DNA of 64,000 bases from Streptomyces sp. DH41 (GCF_029813785.1 NZ_JARVKY010000021.1:62001-126000); one strand, 5' to 3'; shown: positions 15,586-24,671, counted from the first letter of the stretch. The notes: a model not told the origin generated them from the letters alone. Made by a program: numbers and translations.

Positions 15586-16404
15586 CTACGCGCCGAAGTC
15601 CGTCAGGAGCCGCTGGAGGGGCTCGAAGACCTCCGGGGTGGCCGCGATCGTCAGGTCGCCGGACGGGCGCTCACCGGGGCGTCCACCGGTCACCGCGCCC
15701 GCCTCCCGGGCGATCAGGTCACCCGCCGCGAGGTCCCAGGGATGCAGTCCGCCCTCGTAGTAGCCGTCGAGGCGTCCCGCGGCCACGTCGCACAGGTCGA
15801 TCGCGGCCGAGCCGCCGCGCCGGATGTCGCGCACCAGCGGGATGAGCCGCCGCGCGATGTCGGCCTGCTCGGCACGGACGTCGGCGACGTAGTTGAAGCC
15901 GGTGGAGACCAGTGCCTGGTCCAGCGGCGCCGCGGGCCGGCAGGTGAGCCTGCGTTCGCCGTCCCAGGCTCCCGTCGCCCAGGCTCCGCCGCCCAGCACC
16001 GCGTGGTACGACTCACCCCGCATGGGGGCCACGACCGCCCCGGCCACCCGCTCGCCGTCCTGCTCGGCGGCGATGGAGACCGCCCAGGTGGGCAGCCCGT
16101 ACAGGTAGTTGACCGTGCCGTCGAGCGGGTCGATGACCCAGCGGACGCCGCTGGTGCCCTCGGTGACCGAGCCTTCCTCACCGAGGAAGCCGTCGTCCGG
16201 GCGGCGTTCGGCGATCAGGCCGGTGATCAGCTTCTCCGCCGCGATGTCCATCTCGGTGACCACGTCGATCGGACTGGACTTGGTGGCGGCGACCGCCAGG
16301 TCGGCCGGGCGGCCGTCGCGCAACAGCTCTCCCGCGCGGTGGGCGGCCTCCTGGGCGATCCTCAGCAGCTCGGCATGGAGGGGGTCGGGCGTCACGTCGG
16401 TCAC
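15586..16404 (-). CDS. suhB: inositol monophosphatase family protein (SuhB-like)
   Basis: Mg2+-dependent phosphatase of the IMPase family, 272 aa. Metal-binding motifs are complete: FLGEEGS (Glu of the EE pair), WVIDPLDGTVNYLYG near residue 95 and HPWDLAAGDLIAREAGA near 220. Substrates in the family include myo-inositol-1-phosphate and related sugar phosphates; actinobacteria use inositol for mycothiol and phosphatidylinositol. The GTG start lies 8 nt after the hemH stop and its GAGGAG ribosome binding site overlaps that stop, so the genes are co-transcribed. The orthologue Rv2701c is in the corresponding position near sigA in mycobacteria. Exact substrate is not deducible. Confidence 0.9.
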   Translation of the reverse strand: MTDVTPDPLHAELLRIAQEAAHRAGELLRDGRPADLAVAATKSSPIDVVTEMDIAAEKLITGLIAERRPDDGFLGEEGSVTEGTSGVRWVIDPLDGTVNYLYGLPTWAVSIAAEQDGERVAGAVVAPMRGESYHAVLGGGAWATGAWDGERRLTCRPAAPLDQALVSTGFNYVADVRAEQADIARRLIPLVRDIRRGGSAAIDLCDVAAGRLDGYYEGGLHPWDLAAGDLIAREAGAVTGGRPGERPSGDLTIAATPEVFEPLQRLLTDFGA

Positions 16405-16412
16405 GGGGCTCC

Positions 16413-17540
16413 TCACGCGTAGGGGCTGTCGGCGCCCGCGGCGGCGGGTCGCGGGGTGCGGGCGGGGCAGCAGCCGACCGGGCACAGGTTGTGGCTCGCG
16501 CCCAGCGCGCCGAGGGCGCACGGCGCGACTTCCTGCCCGCGCTCGTCCCCGGCCCGCTCCAGGACGAGGTCGCGGACCGCGGCGGCGAAGCGCGGGTCGG
16601 CCCCGACGGTGGCCGAGCGGCGTACCGGCAGCCCCAGTTCCTCCGCCTTGGCCCTGGCCTCCGTGTCGAGGTCGTACAGGACCTCCATGTGGTCGGAGAC
16701 GAAGCCGATGGGGGCCATCACCACGGCGGGGACGCCGGCCGCGTGGCGCTCCTCCAGGTGGTCGCAGATGTCGGGCTCCAGCCACGGGGTGTGCGGGGCG
16801 CCGGAGCGGGACTGGTAGACGAGCTGCCAGGGGTGGTCGACGCCGGTGCGCTCGCGGACGGCGTCGGCGATCACCTGCGCCACGTCCAGGTGCTGGCGTA
16901 CGTACGCGCCGCCGTCACCGTGCTCCTCGACCGGGCCGGAGGTGTCCGCGGCGGAGGTGGGGATCGAGTGGGTGCAGAAGGCGATGTGGGCGCCGTCCCG
17001 CACCTCTTCGGGCAGCTCGGCGAGGGACCGGACGACCCCGTCGACCATGGGCTCGACGAAGCCCGGGTGGTTGAAGTAGTGCCGCAGCTTGTCGATCTTC
17101 GGCAGGTCCAGTCCCTCGGTCTCCAGGGCGGCGAGCGCGTCCGCGAGGTTCTCGCGGTACTGGCGGCAGCCCGAGTACGAGGCGTAGGCGCTGGTGGCGA
17201 GGACGAGGATGCGGCGGCGTCCGTCGCGGACCATCTCGCGCAGGGTGTCCGTCAGGTACGGCGCCCAGTTGCGGTTGCCCCAGTAGACCGGCAGGTCCAG
17301 GCCGTGCTCGGCGAAGTCCTTGCGGAGGGCGTCCAGCAGGGCGCGGTTCTGGTCGTTGATGGGGCTGACCCCGTCGAAGAGGAAGTAGTGCCGGCCGACT
17401 TCCTTGAGGCGTTCCTTGGGGATGCCGCGTCCGCGGGTCACGTTCTCCAGGAACGGGACCACGTCGTCCGGGCCCTCCGGGCCGCCGAACGAGAGCAGGA
17501 GCAGGGCGTCGTAGGGGCTGACATCGAGCACGTCTGGCAT
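16413..17540 (-). CDS. hemH: ferrochelatase (coproporphyrin ferrochelatase type)
   Basis: Ferrochelatase, 375 aa, which inserts Fe2+ into the porphyrin in haem synthesis. In actinobacteria the substrate is coproporphyrin III and the enzyme is also called CpfC. Family motifs are LLLSFGGPEGPDDV near the N-terminus, TSAYASYSGCRQY near 130, CTHSIP near 205 (catalytic His), PWLEPDI, and PIGFVSDHMEVLYDLD with the catalytic Glu. Cysteines of YSGCRQY plus the C-terminal CALG...NLCPVGCC are arranged as in actinobacterial enzymes that carry a [2Fe-2S] cluster. The ATG before PDVLDVSPYD is preferred to an upstream extension without homology. It is the first gene of an operon with suhB and is divergent from the MFS gene. 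Confidence 0.95.
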   Translation of the reverse strand: MPDVLDVSPYDALLLLSFGGPEGPDDVVPFLENVTRGRGIPKERLKEVGRHYFLFDGVSPINDQNRALLDALRKDFAEHGLDLPVYWGNRNWAPYLTDTLREMVRDGRRRILVLATSAYASYSGCRQYRENLADALAALETEGLDLPKIDKLRHYFNHPGFVEPMVDGVVRSLAELPEEVRDGAHIAFCTHSIPTSAADTSGPVEEHGDGGAYVRQHLDVAQVIADAVRERTGVDHPWQLVYQSRSGAPHTPWLEPDICDHLEERHAAGVPAVVMAPIGFVSDHMEVLYDLDTEARAKAEELGLPVRRSATVGADPRFAAAVRDLVLERAGDERGQEVAPCALGALGASHNLCPVGCCPARTPRPAAAGADSPYA

Positions 17541-17703
17541 GTCTCGATCCTGCCACCCGCCACTGACAGCGGGAAAACGGTGGGCGCCGACGGTGCGTTC
17601 CGCCAGGTCCGCGGGGGTGTTTCCGGGCTGTCCGACGAGTAATCTGTATCGACTGTGTTCGGACCTTACCGAGCACTCCACTGAGCCGTTCCCGGAGACC
17701 GCG

Positions 17704-18960
17704 TTGCCCAGCCCCTACCGTGCCCTGTTCGCCGCCCCCGGCTCCAAGGCCTTCTCCACCGCGGGCTTCCTCGGCCGGATGCCGCTGTCGATGATGGGCA
17801 TCGGCGTGGTGACGATGATCTCGCAGCTCACCGGCCGGTACGGCCTGGCCGGCGCCCTGTCGGCCACCATCGCGCTCGCCGCCGCCGTGGCCGGACCGCA
17901 GGTCTCCCGTCTGGTGGACCGGTACGGCCAGCGACGCGTACTGCGCCCGGCGACCCTCGTGTCGCTCTCCGCGGCGGCCGTGCTGCTGCCGGCCGCGCAC
18001 TACGGGTGGCCGGACTGGGTGCTGTTCGTGGCCTGCGTCGGCATCGGCTGCGTGCCGAGTCTCGGCGCGATGGTCCGGGCCCGATGGGCGGCCCTGTACC
18101 GGGGCACACCGCAGCTGCACACCGCGTACTCCTTCGAGTCCGTGGTGGACGAGATCTGCTTCATCTTCGGGCCGATCATCTCCATCGGTCTGTCCACGGC
18201 CTGGTTCCCGGAGGCCGGGCCGCTGCTCGCCGCCTGCTTCCTGGCGACGGGCGTCTTCTGGCTGACCGCGCAGCACGCCACCGAACCGGAGCCGCATCCG
18301 CGCGAGCACAAGGGCGGCGGCAGTCCGCTGCGCTCACGAGGGCTTCAGGTCCTGGTCGTCACGTTCGTGGCGACGGGGGCGATCTTCGGGGCCATCGACG
18401 TGGTGACCGTGGCCTTCGCCGAGGAGGAGGGGCACAAGGCCGCCGCCAGCCTCGTGCTCGCCCTGTACGCGGCGGGCTCGTGCACGGCGGCCATGGTCTT
18501 CGGGCTGCTGCGCTTCGCCGGGCCGCCGGAACGCCGCTGGCTGCTGGGCGTCTGTGCGATGGGCGTGAGTATGATCCCCCTCCTACTGGTCGGAAACCTG
18601 CTGTTTCTGGCCGCGGCGCTGTTCGTTGCGGGTCTGGCCATCGCTCCCACGATGATCACGACGATGTCCCTCATCGAAGAGCACGTACCGCGCACGCAGC
18701 TCACCGAGGGCATGACCTGGGTGAGCACCGGCCTCGCGGTCGGGGTCGCGCTCGGCTCCTCCGCGGGCGGCTGGGTGATCGACGCCTCCGGGGCGCGTGC
18801 GGGGTACTGGGTTCCGGCGGTCGCCGGGGCCGTCGCGGTCGTGGTCGGTTTCCTCGGGTACCGCCGGCTCAAGCGGCCGGATCCGCGTCGGGGAGGGACC
18901 GTTGAGCAGCACACGTACGGCGAGCGGGAAGACGAGCGGGAAGAACGGCACATGGCGTAA
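17704..18960 (+). CDS. MFS transporter
   Basis: Major facilitator of 418 aa with about 12 hydrophobic segments. The loop-2 motif is present as DRYGQRRVLRPA near residue 75 and there is a long central cytoplasmic loop (EPEPHPREHKGGG). I chose the TTG before PSPYRALF because GGAG sits 6 nt upstream and the orthologous proteins begin with this segment; it is divergent from hemH by 163 bp. The last 59 nt overlap the next gene. The substrate is unknown; the general look is that of drug/metabolite exporters. The charged C-terminus (GEREDEREERHMA) is encoded in the overlap. Confidence 0.88.
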   Translation: MPSPYRALFAAPGSKAFSTAGFLGRMPLSMMGIGVVTMISQLTGRYGLAGALSATIALAAAVAGPQVSRLVDRYGQRRVLRPATLVSLSAAAVLLPAAHYGWPDWVLFVACVGIGCVPSLGAMVRARWAALYRGTPQLHTAYSFESVVDEICFIFGPIISIGLSTAWFPEAGPLLAACFLATGVFWLTAQHATEPEPHPREHKGGGSPLRSRGLQVLVVTFVATGAIFGAIDVVTVAFAEEEGHKAAASLVLALYAAGSCTAAMVFGLLRFAGPPERRWLLGVCAMGVSMIPLLLVGNLLFLAAALFVAGLAIAPTMITTMSLIEEHVPRTQLTEGMTWVSTGLAVGVALGSSAGGWVIDASGARAGYWVPAVAGAVAVVVGFLGYRRLKRPDPRRGGTVEQHTYGEREDEREERHMA

Positions 18961-20248
18961 CTGGGGCGGCAACGTCCGCGCGCGCCCCACCCGGGAGGTC
19001 GCTCCCGCCTCCGTGGAGGAACTGGCCGAGGTCGTTCGCGCGGCGGCCGGGGAAGGTCTGCCGGTCAAGGCCGTCGGCACCGGGCACTCCTTCACGTCCA
19101 TAGCCGCGACGGACGGAGTGCTGATACGTCCTCACCTGCTGACCGGCATCCGCGCCATCGACCGCGACGCCATGACGGTCACGGTCGAGGCCGGCACACC
19201 GCTCAGGAGGCTCAACCTGGCCCTCGCGCGCGAGGGCCTGTCGCTGACGAACATGGGCGACATCATGGAGCAGACCGTCGCCGGAGCCACCAGCACCGGC
19301 ACCCACGGCACGGGCCGCGACTCGGCCTCGGTCGCCGCCCAGATCCGGGGCCTGGAGATGGTCACCGCGGACGGCTCGGTCCTGACCTGTTCCGAGCGGG
19401 GGACCGACGAGGAGCGCGCCGTCTTCGCCGCGGCCCGGATCGGTCTGGGCGCGCTGGGCATCGTCACCGCGATCACCTTCGCCGTGGAGCCGATCTTCCT
19501 GCTCACGGCCCGCGAGGAACCGATGCCGTTCGAGCGCGTCCTCGCCGAGTTCGACGAACTGTGGACCGAGAACGAGCACTTCGAGTTCTACTGGTTCCCT
19601 CACACCGGCAGCACCAACACCAAGCGCAACAACCGCAGCGCCGGCCCCGAGCAGCCGGTGGGGCGGCTCCAGGGCTGGTTCGAGGACGAGTTCCTGTCCA
19701 ACGGGGTCTTCCAGGCGGCCAACCTGGTCGGCCGCGCGGCGCCCGCCGCCATCCCCTCGATCGCGCGGATCTCCAGCAAGGCACTGTCCGCGCGGACGTA
19801 CACGGACACCCCCTACAAGGTCTTCACATCTCCGCGCCGAGTGCGGTTCGTGGAGATGGAGTACGCCGTTCCGCGCGAGGCCGTCGTCGAGACGCTGCGC
19901 GAGCTGAGGGCGATGCTCGACCGCTCCCGGCTCCGGATCAGCTTCCCCGTGGAGGTGCGCACGGCCCCGGCCGACGACATCACGCTGTCCACGGCCTCGG
20001 GCCGCGACAGCGCCTACATCGCCGTCCACATGTTCCGTGGCACGCCCTACCAGGCGTACTTCACCGCCGCCGAGCGCGTCTTCACGGCGCACGGGGGGCG
20101 GCCGCACTGGGGCAAGATCCACACCCGGGACGCCGAGTACTTCTCCCGGGTGTATCCGCGCTTCGGCGAGTTCACGGCGCTGCGGGACCGTCTTGACCCT
20201 GATCGCCTGTTCCGGAACGACTACTTGCGCCGGGTTCTGGGGCCGTAG
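18902..20248 (+). CDS. FAD-linked aldonolactone/D-arabinono-1,4-lactone oxidase-like protein
   Basis: Flavoprotein of the VAO fold, 448 aa. An N-terminal FAD-binding domain contains VGTGHSFTSIA near residue 55, whose His is the usual site of covalent FAD attachment, and STGTHGTGR near 140. The C-terminal ALO domain ends HWGKIHTRDAEYFSRVYPRF and DRLFRNDYLRRVLG. The family oxidises sugar lactones or alditols at the expense of O2 or another acceptor; the physiological substrate here is unknown. The TTG start has a strong GGGAGGG ribosome binding site. It must lie inside the MFS gene because the conserved NWGGNVRARP segment is so close to the N-terminus. The 3' end runs 77 bp into the convergent gene on the other strand. 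Confidence 0.9.
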   Translation: MSSTRTASGKTSGKNGTWRNWGGNVRARPTREVAPASVEELAEVVRAAAGEGLPVKAVGTGHSFTSIAATDGVLIRPHLLTGIRAIDRDAMTVTVEAGTPLRRLNLALAREGLSLTNMGDIMEQTVAGATSTGTHGTGRDSASVAAQIRGLEMVTADGSVLTCSERGTDEERAVFAAARIGLGALGIVTAITFAVEPIFLLTAREEPMPFERVLAEFDELWTENEHFEFYWFPHTGSTNTKRNNRSAGPEQPVGRLQGWFEDEFLSNGVFQAANLVGRAAPAAIPSIARISSKALSARTYTDTPYKVFTSPRRVRFVEMEYAVPREAVVETLRELRAMLDRSRLRISFPVEVRTAPADDITLSTASGRDSAYIAVHMFRGTPYQAYFTAAERVFTAHGGRPHWGKIHTRDAEYFSRVYPRFGEFTALRDRLDPDRLFRNDYLRRVLGP

Positions 20249-21023
20249 CCGAGTCGTCGGGGGCCGGGCTCGTGGCATCGCCGGAGCCCTCCTCCTCCCC
20301 GCCGGCGTCAGGGGTGGGCGTCGGGCTGGACGCCGTACCGCCGTCCTCCTCGGAGGTGCCGTCCGACGGCGTGCTGTCGCCGGTCCCGCTCGGGGCCCCG
20401 GACGGGGTGGCCGCCGGGTCGTCGCCGGAGCCGGAGTCCCCCGAGTCACCCGGCCCGCCGGATTCCCGGGAATCCCCGGAGTCCTTGGACCTGTCCGAGC
20501 CGCCGGAACCGCCCGACTCCCCCGGGTCCTTGGACGAGGACTCGTCGTGACCGGAGAAGGCACTGCCGACGGTGGTGCTGTGACCGCCGCCCAGACTCTC
20601 GCCGGCGGCGACCTCGTACGCGGTGATCCCGGCCATGGTGACGCCGAAGACGAGGGCCGCGGCGACCACCGGGCGCTTCCAGCCCGTGGTCCGCGCGCGG
20701 TAGACGGTGCCCTCGGTGAACTCACCCGGGCCCGCCGCCGTGCGCCCGCCGGCCCCCACGGCGCCGACGGTGCGCTTCACCCGGAGCTGCTCGCCGGTGC
20801 GCTTGAAGAAGTGCTGGAAGACGGAGCCTCCGCAGGTGGCGATGACACTGATCAGGCCGGCCCCGAGGATCGTGCCGTACACGCCGAAGGAGGAGGCGAG
20901 TTTGGCCGCCACCACCGCCGCCAGGGCGCTGCCCGCGACCTGGGGCACGTTCAGGTCGATCCGCTTGGACTTCACCTCCGTACGCACATCCGCCTCGCCT
21001 GCGTCATCGGGCTTTTCGCGCAT
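20172..21023 (-). CDS. predicted membrane protein with Ser/Gly/Asp-rich tail
   Basis: A 283-aa protein of unknown function. The N-terminal 85 residues contain a hydrophobic Ala/Gly-rich region (VAGSALAAVVAAKLASSFGVYGTILGAG and neighbouring helix). A second membrane segment is at about 116-136 (VVAAALVFGVTMAGITAYEVAAG). The remaining 145 residues are low-complexity Ser/Gly/Asp/Glu/Pro, probably extracytoplasmic. The first part (KSKRIDLNVPQVAGS) resembles a conserved Streptomyces protein class. The 3' end overlaps the lactone-oxidase gene tail to tail by 77 bp. The tail sequence is of a kind that drifts quickly in length. Confidence 0.8.
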   Translation of the reverse strand: MREKPDDAGEADVRTEVKSKRIDLNVPQVAGSALAAVVAAKLASSFGVYGTILGAGLISVIATCGGSVFQHFFKRTGEQLRVKRTVGAVGAGGRTAAGPGEFTEGTVYRARTTGWKRPVVAAALVFGVTMAGITAYEVAAGESLGGGHSTTVGSAFSGHDESSSKDPGESGGSGGSDRSKDSGDSRESGGPGDSGDSGSGDDPAATPSGAPSGTGDSTPSDGTSEEDGGTASSPTPTPDAGGEEEGSGDATSPAPDDSATAPEPGASSRSGTGDQGQDGPAAP

Positions 21024-21500
21024 CCCCGGACCTTGCCTGTCTTTCCCGTACGTGATCGATCAACTGCACGAGAAAGGGACGTGCGGACGAAACCATTAGT
21101 TCCGTTTCTGGTGATTCCGTGAAGTACGCCACGCCCAAGATCGCGGAAACCGCGCCAGGAACGGCCGAGCACCCCTCCAGCCGAAAGTCGGGCGGCGCGG
21201 CGATCCACGCACATGGCCCGAATGGAGTACTGTTGCGAGCCCTGGGTCCGGTCTCCCGACAGGGGGTTCAGGTCCAGGACCATGAAGGACCGCCGGGAGG
21301 GGGCTAGTTGCGCAGGGTGACGGAGTTGGTCACTCAACGTTGCAAATGGGTAACCGTGCCATAACGGCGATCCAGTGCCCGAGCCCGACACGCCGGGTAA
21401 CTCGGCAAGGTTGTGGCAGGCTGCACCCGGGCAGGTCACACTCGACAGAGCGGAAGCAGCGACGCACGTGACGTCGGCAGGCACCACCCGGGAGGTCCCC
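21024..21500. other. divergent regulatory gap upstream of sepH
   Basis: This 477-bp gap contains promoters for the membrane protein (minus) and sepH (plus). One candidate for sepH is TTGTGG near 21412 followed by TCACAC about 19 nt later. A short imperfect repeat GTTG-GTCACT-CAAC occurs near 21328. I find no convincing small gene. Confidence 0.45.
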
Positions 21501-22559
21501 ATGCCCGAACTGCGTGTCGTGGCCGTCTCGAATGACGGCACACGGCTGGTGCTCAAGGCTGCGGACAGCACGGAGTACACGCTTCCGATCGACGAGCGGC
21601 TCCGGGCCGCCGTGCGCGGCGACCGTCCCCGCCTCGGCCAGATCGAGATCGAGGTGGAGAGTCATCTCCGCCCCCGCGACATCCAGGCACGTATACGAGC
21701 CGGCGCGACCGCGGAAGAGGTCGCCCAGATGGCCGGCATCCCCGTCGACCGCGTACGGCGCTTCGAGGGGCCCGTGCTGGCCGAGCGCGCCTTCATGGCG
21801 GAGCGGGCCCGCAAGACCCCCGTCCGCCGTCCCGGCGAGAATTCCGGGCCGCCCCTCGGCGAGGCCGTCCAGGAGCGGCTGCTGCTGCGCGGCGCCGACA
21901 AGGACACCGCCCAGTGGGACTCGTGGCGCCGCGACGACGGCACCTGGGAGGTCCTGCTGGTCTACCTGGTCGCGGGCGAACCGCACTCGGCGAGCTGGAC
22001 GTACGACCCGCCGCGGCGGCTCGTCCAGGCCGTCGACGAGGAGGCACGCGCGCTGATCGGCGAGTCCGACGACCTCGCCGCGCCCGAGCCCAGCTTCCCG
22101 TTCGTCCCGCGCATCGCCCGGCTGCCGCGCGACCGGCCGCTGGACCGCACCCTCGACCGGGAGCAGCGGGAGCGCCCGAGCCTGCCTCCGCCGCCGGCCG
22201 AGCCGGACGAGGAGACCGCGGTCACCGCCTCGGCCGAACGCGAACGCGACTCGCTCACCAGCCTGCTGGAGGCGGTGCCGAGCTTCCGCGGCGACCTGGT
22301 GGTACCCGAGCGCGCTCCGGAACCGGTGGAGGAGCCTGTCGAGGAGCCCGAGGTGGAGGAGCCTCCGGCCCCCGCGGCATCGGCCGGCTCCGCCTACGCC
22401 GACGTGCTCATGCCGCGCTCCGTGGCCAGCCACCGCGACCGCCTCACCGGCTCCACCGACCGCCAGGCCGAGGCCGACGGCGTCCGCCCGGGCCGCCGGG
22501 CGGCGGTGCCGAGCTGGGACGAGATCGTGTTCGGGACACGGCGGAAGAAGCAGGAGTAG
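21501..22559 (+). CDS. sepH: SepH, septation protein (DUF3071)
   Basis: A 352-aa cell-division factor (SCO5855-like). The N-terminal DUF3071 domain, residues 1-170, includes a helix-turn-helix-like stretch (AEEVAQMAGIPVDRVRRFEGPV) that in SepH directly stimulates FtsZ assembly rather than DNA regulation. The middle is Pro/Glu-rich and disordered (EPVEEPVEEPEVEEPP). The C-terminus has short conserved stretches (RAAVPSWDEIVFG) ending in basic residues. The GGAGG ribosome binding site before the ATG is strong. A hairpin follows the stop, so it is monocistronic. In Streptomyces, loss of SepH impairs sporulation septation. Confidence 0.95.
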   Translation: MPELRVVAVSNDGTRLVLKAADSTEYTLPIDERLRAAVRGDRPRLGQIEIEVESHLRPRDIQARIRAGATAEEVAQMAGIPVDRVRRFEGPVLAERAFMAERARKTPVRRPGENSGPPLGEAVQERLLLRGADKDTAQWDSWRRDDGTWEVLLVYLVAGEPHSASWTYDPPRRLVQAVDEEARALIGESDDLAAPEPSFPFVPRIARLPRDRPLDRTLDREQRERPSLPPPPAEPDEETAVTASAERERDSLTSLLEAVPSFRGDLVVPERAPEPVEEPVEEPEVEEPPAPAASAGSAYADVLMPRSVASHRDRLTGSTDRQAEADGVRPGRRAAVPSWDEIVFGTRRKKQE

Positions 22560-22575
22560 GCAGCGTTCGACGCGT

Positions 22576-22616
22576 GAGAGGGGGACCGCGCCCATGCGGG
22601 TGCGGTCCCCCCTCTC
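22576..22616. terminator. terminator between sepH and the sulfurtransferase gene
   Basis: A stem of about 14 bp (GAGAGGGGGACCGC and its complement with one bulged base) lies between two convergent genes and can serve both. Confidence 0.8.
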
Positions 22617-22642
22617 GTACGCCGGGCCTGCTGGAGGCCGTT

Positions 22643-23512
22643 CTACTGCGGGTCGGGCCCCATCGCGACCGGTCGGCCCGGATCCGACGACCACTCCGAC
22701 CACGAACCCACGTACAGCGCGGCCGGAATGCCCGCGACCGCCAGTGCCAGCACCTCGTGGGCGCCCGACACGCCCGAGCCGCAGTACACGCCGACCTCAC
22801 CGTCCTCCCCGGCCCCCAAGCCCTTGAAGCGCGCCCGGAGCTCTTCGGCGGGCAGGAAGCGGCCGTCCGCCGCCACGTTGTCCGTCGTCGGCGCGGACAC
22901 GGCGCCCGGGATGTGACCGCCGACCCGGTCGATCGGCTCCACCTCGCCCCGGTACCGCTCCCCCGCGCGGGCGTCGAGCAGCAGCCCGGACCGGGCCAGC
23001 GCGGCGGCTCCGTCCGCGTCGAGCATCCCCGCCGGGCCCGTCGCGCCCAGTGCGCCCGGCTCCGGCGCGAAGTCGCCCTCCGCGGGGACGGGGACGTCCG
23101 TCGACAGCGGCGCCTCCCAGGCCGGCAACCCGCCGTCGAGGACTCGCACGTTCGGGTGACCCGTCCAGCGCAGCAGCCACCAGGCGCGGGCCGCCGCCCA
23201 CCCCTGTCCGCCGTCGTACACGACGACCGGACGGCCGGACGACACGCCCGCCCGGCGCATCGCCGCTCCGAACTCCTCCACGTCGGGCAGCGGATGCCGG
23301 CCGCGTCCGCCGGGAGCGGAGGCGAGTTCCCTGTCCAGGTCCACGAAGACGGCGCCGGGAAGGTGCCCGGCCGTGTACTCGGCCCGGCCGTCGAACGGCG
23401 CGGCGCCGGCCGCCGCGGCCGTGCTCAACTGCCAGCGGACGTCGAGCAGGACCGGCGGGTTCGCGCCCGCCAGTTCGTTCGCGAGTTCGGGTGCGGAGAT
23501 GATGGCGTTCAT
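22643..23512 (-). CDS. sulfurtransferase, two rhodanese domains (TST/MST type)
   Basis: A 289-aa protein with two rhodanese domains. The N-terminal domain (1-140) has the structural VYDGGQGW loop in place of an active-site cysteine. The C-terminal domain carries the catalytic Cys in YCGSGVSG near residue 247, the six-residue loop typical of thiosulfate or 3-mercaptopyruvate sulfurtransferases. Interdomain and family segments HLPGAVFVDLD and GHIPGAV are present. It transfers sulfane sulfur to cyanide or thiols in vitro; its cellular acceptor is unknown. The ATG before NAIISAPELA is the only good start; in-frame codons upstream look non-coding. Confidence 0.92.
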   Translation of the reverse strand: MNAIISAPELANELAGANPPVLLDVRWQLSTAAAAGAAPFDGRAEYTAGHLPGAVFVDLDRELASAPGGRGRHPLPDVEEFGAAMRRAGVSSGRPVVVYDGGQGWAAARAWWLLRWTGHPNVRVLDGGLPAWEAPLSTDVPVPAEGDFAPEPGALGATGPAGMLDADGAAALARSGLLLDARAGERYRGEVEPIDRVGGHIPGAVSAPTTDNVAADGRFLPAEELRARFKGLGAGEDGEVGVYCGSGVSGAHEVLALAVAGIPAALYVGSWSEWSSDPGRPVAMGPDPQ

Positions 23513-23778
23513 GGCCCCATCCTGGCGTACCGAGTGGCCGCCGCGCCGATGTCGGGCTACTCTGCCCGCCGGACAGTACCGATCACGAGGCGTACGGGTT
23601 CGGGCACATGCTGTACCACCCGGGCAGCCGGGCTGCCCCTCGGGCGCGCCCGAAGCACGCGGCACCAGGTCCGGTGCCGCCATCGGCGCGAAGGTCCGTC
23701 AGCGCGGAATCCGCGAGAGCGGACCCGTCAGAGCGGAAGCGGACGCACGGCCCGCGGAGGGCCGAGAAGAGAGTGACG

Positions 23779-24582
23779 ATGACCGACGCACGGGGGTCGG
23801 CCGGCCGGGACGACGAGACGAACGCCCTGCGCACACCCGGCACACCCTGCTGGGTGAGTCTGATGGTGCACGGGCCGGCCGCGACCCAGGAGTTCTACGG
23901 AGCACTGTTCGGCTGGGAGTTCCAGCCCGGTCCGCGGCAGTTGGGCCCCTATGCGCGGGCGCTGCTCGACGGCCGTGAGGTGGCGGGTATCGGCCAACTG
24001 CCCCCGGACCGGCACCTGCCCCTCGCCTGGACGCCCTACTTCGCCTCCGACGACGTCGACCGGACGGCCGAAACGGTACGCCTGTGCGGGGGCACGATCG
24101 GTGTCGGCCCGCTGGACGCGGGCGAGGCCGGCCGCCTGGCCATCGGTTCCGACCCGTCGGGCGCCGTCTTCGGCATCTGGCAGGCGGCGGCCCACCTCGG
24201 CACGGCCGTCACCGGCGTGCCCGGCACACCGGCGTGGAACGAGCTGCTGACGTACGAGTCGGCGAGCGTCGCCAAGTTCTACGAGACCGTGTTCGGCTTC
24301 GAGTCGGACCCGGAGGTCTCCGCCGACTTCGACTACGTGACCCTGCTCGTCGACGGCCGCCCCGTCGCCGGTGTGCACGGCGTCGGAGGGGCCCTGCCCC
24401 GCGACCGGGGGCCGCACTGGATGACGTACTTCGAGGTGGCGGACGCGGAGGAGTCCGTGGAGCGCCTCGAAGATCTGGGCGGGCATGTCCTCGAGCCGGT
24501 CCGGGACACCGCGCACGGCCGGGTGGCCAGGGCTGCGGATCCGGAGGGGGCGCGGTTGTCGCTGCTGCAGCGCCCACGCTGA
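23779..24582 (+). CDS. VOC-family protein with two glyoxalase-like domains
   Basis: A 267-aa protein with two tandem vicinal-oxygen-chelate modules, about 20-135 and 145-265. Each starts with a W/ELLT-type strand followed by the FYGALFGWE or FYETVFGFE helix. The first module ends DPSGAVFGIWQ and the second DPEGARLSLLQ. The proteins are related to the CFP30B/27-kDa antigen group and are often called hydroxylases without biochemical proof. Metal ligands cannot be assigned with confidence. The ATG chosen has GAGAAGAG upstream; a GTG 6 nt earlier is an alternative. Confidence 0.88.
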   Translation: MTDARGSAGRDDETNALRTPGTPCWVSLMVHGPAATQEFYGALFGWEFQPGPRQLGPYARALLDGREVAGIGQLPPDRHLPLAWTPYFASDDVDRTAETVRLCGGTIGVGPLDAGEAGRLAIGSDPSGAVFGIWQAAAHLGTAVTGVPGTPAWNELLTYESASVAKFYETVFGFESDPEVSADFDYVTLLVDGRPVAGVHGVGGALPRDRGPHWMTYFEVADAEESVERLEDLGGHVLEPVRDTAHGRVARAADPEGARLSLLQRPR

Positions 24583-24671
24583 CGCGCGGCTCGGGTGACG
24601 GCCCGGTACCCGCGGTGCCGAGGCCGCCCGCTCGGTGTCCGGCTGGTCGCCCGGGGCCGCGCGGTTCCCGG

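Noticed and set aside
23513..23778. N-terminal extension of the VOC protein
   Set aside because: The upstream in-frame part is Arg/Ala/Pro-rich with no family similarity; GAGAAGAG before the inner start fits better.
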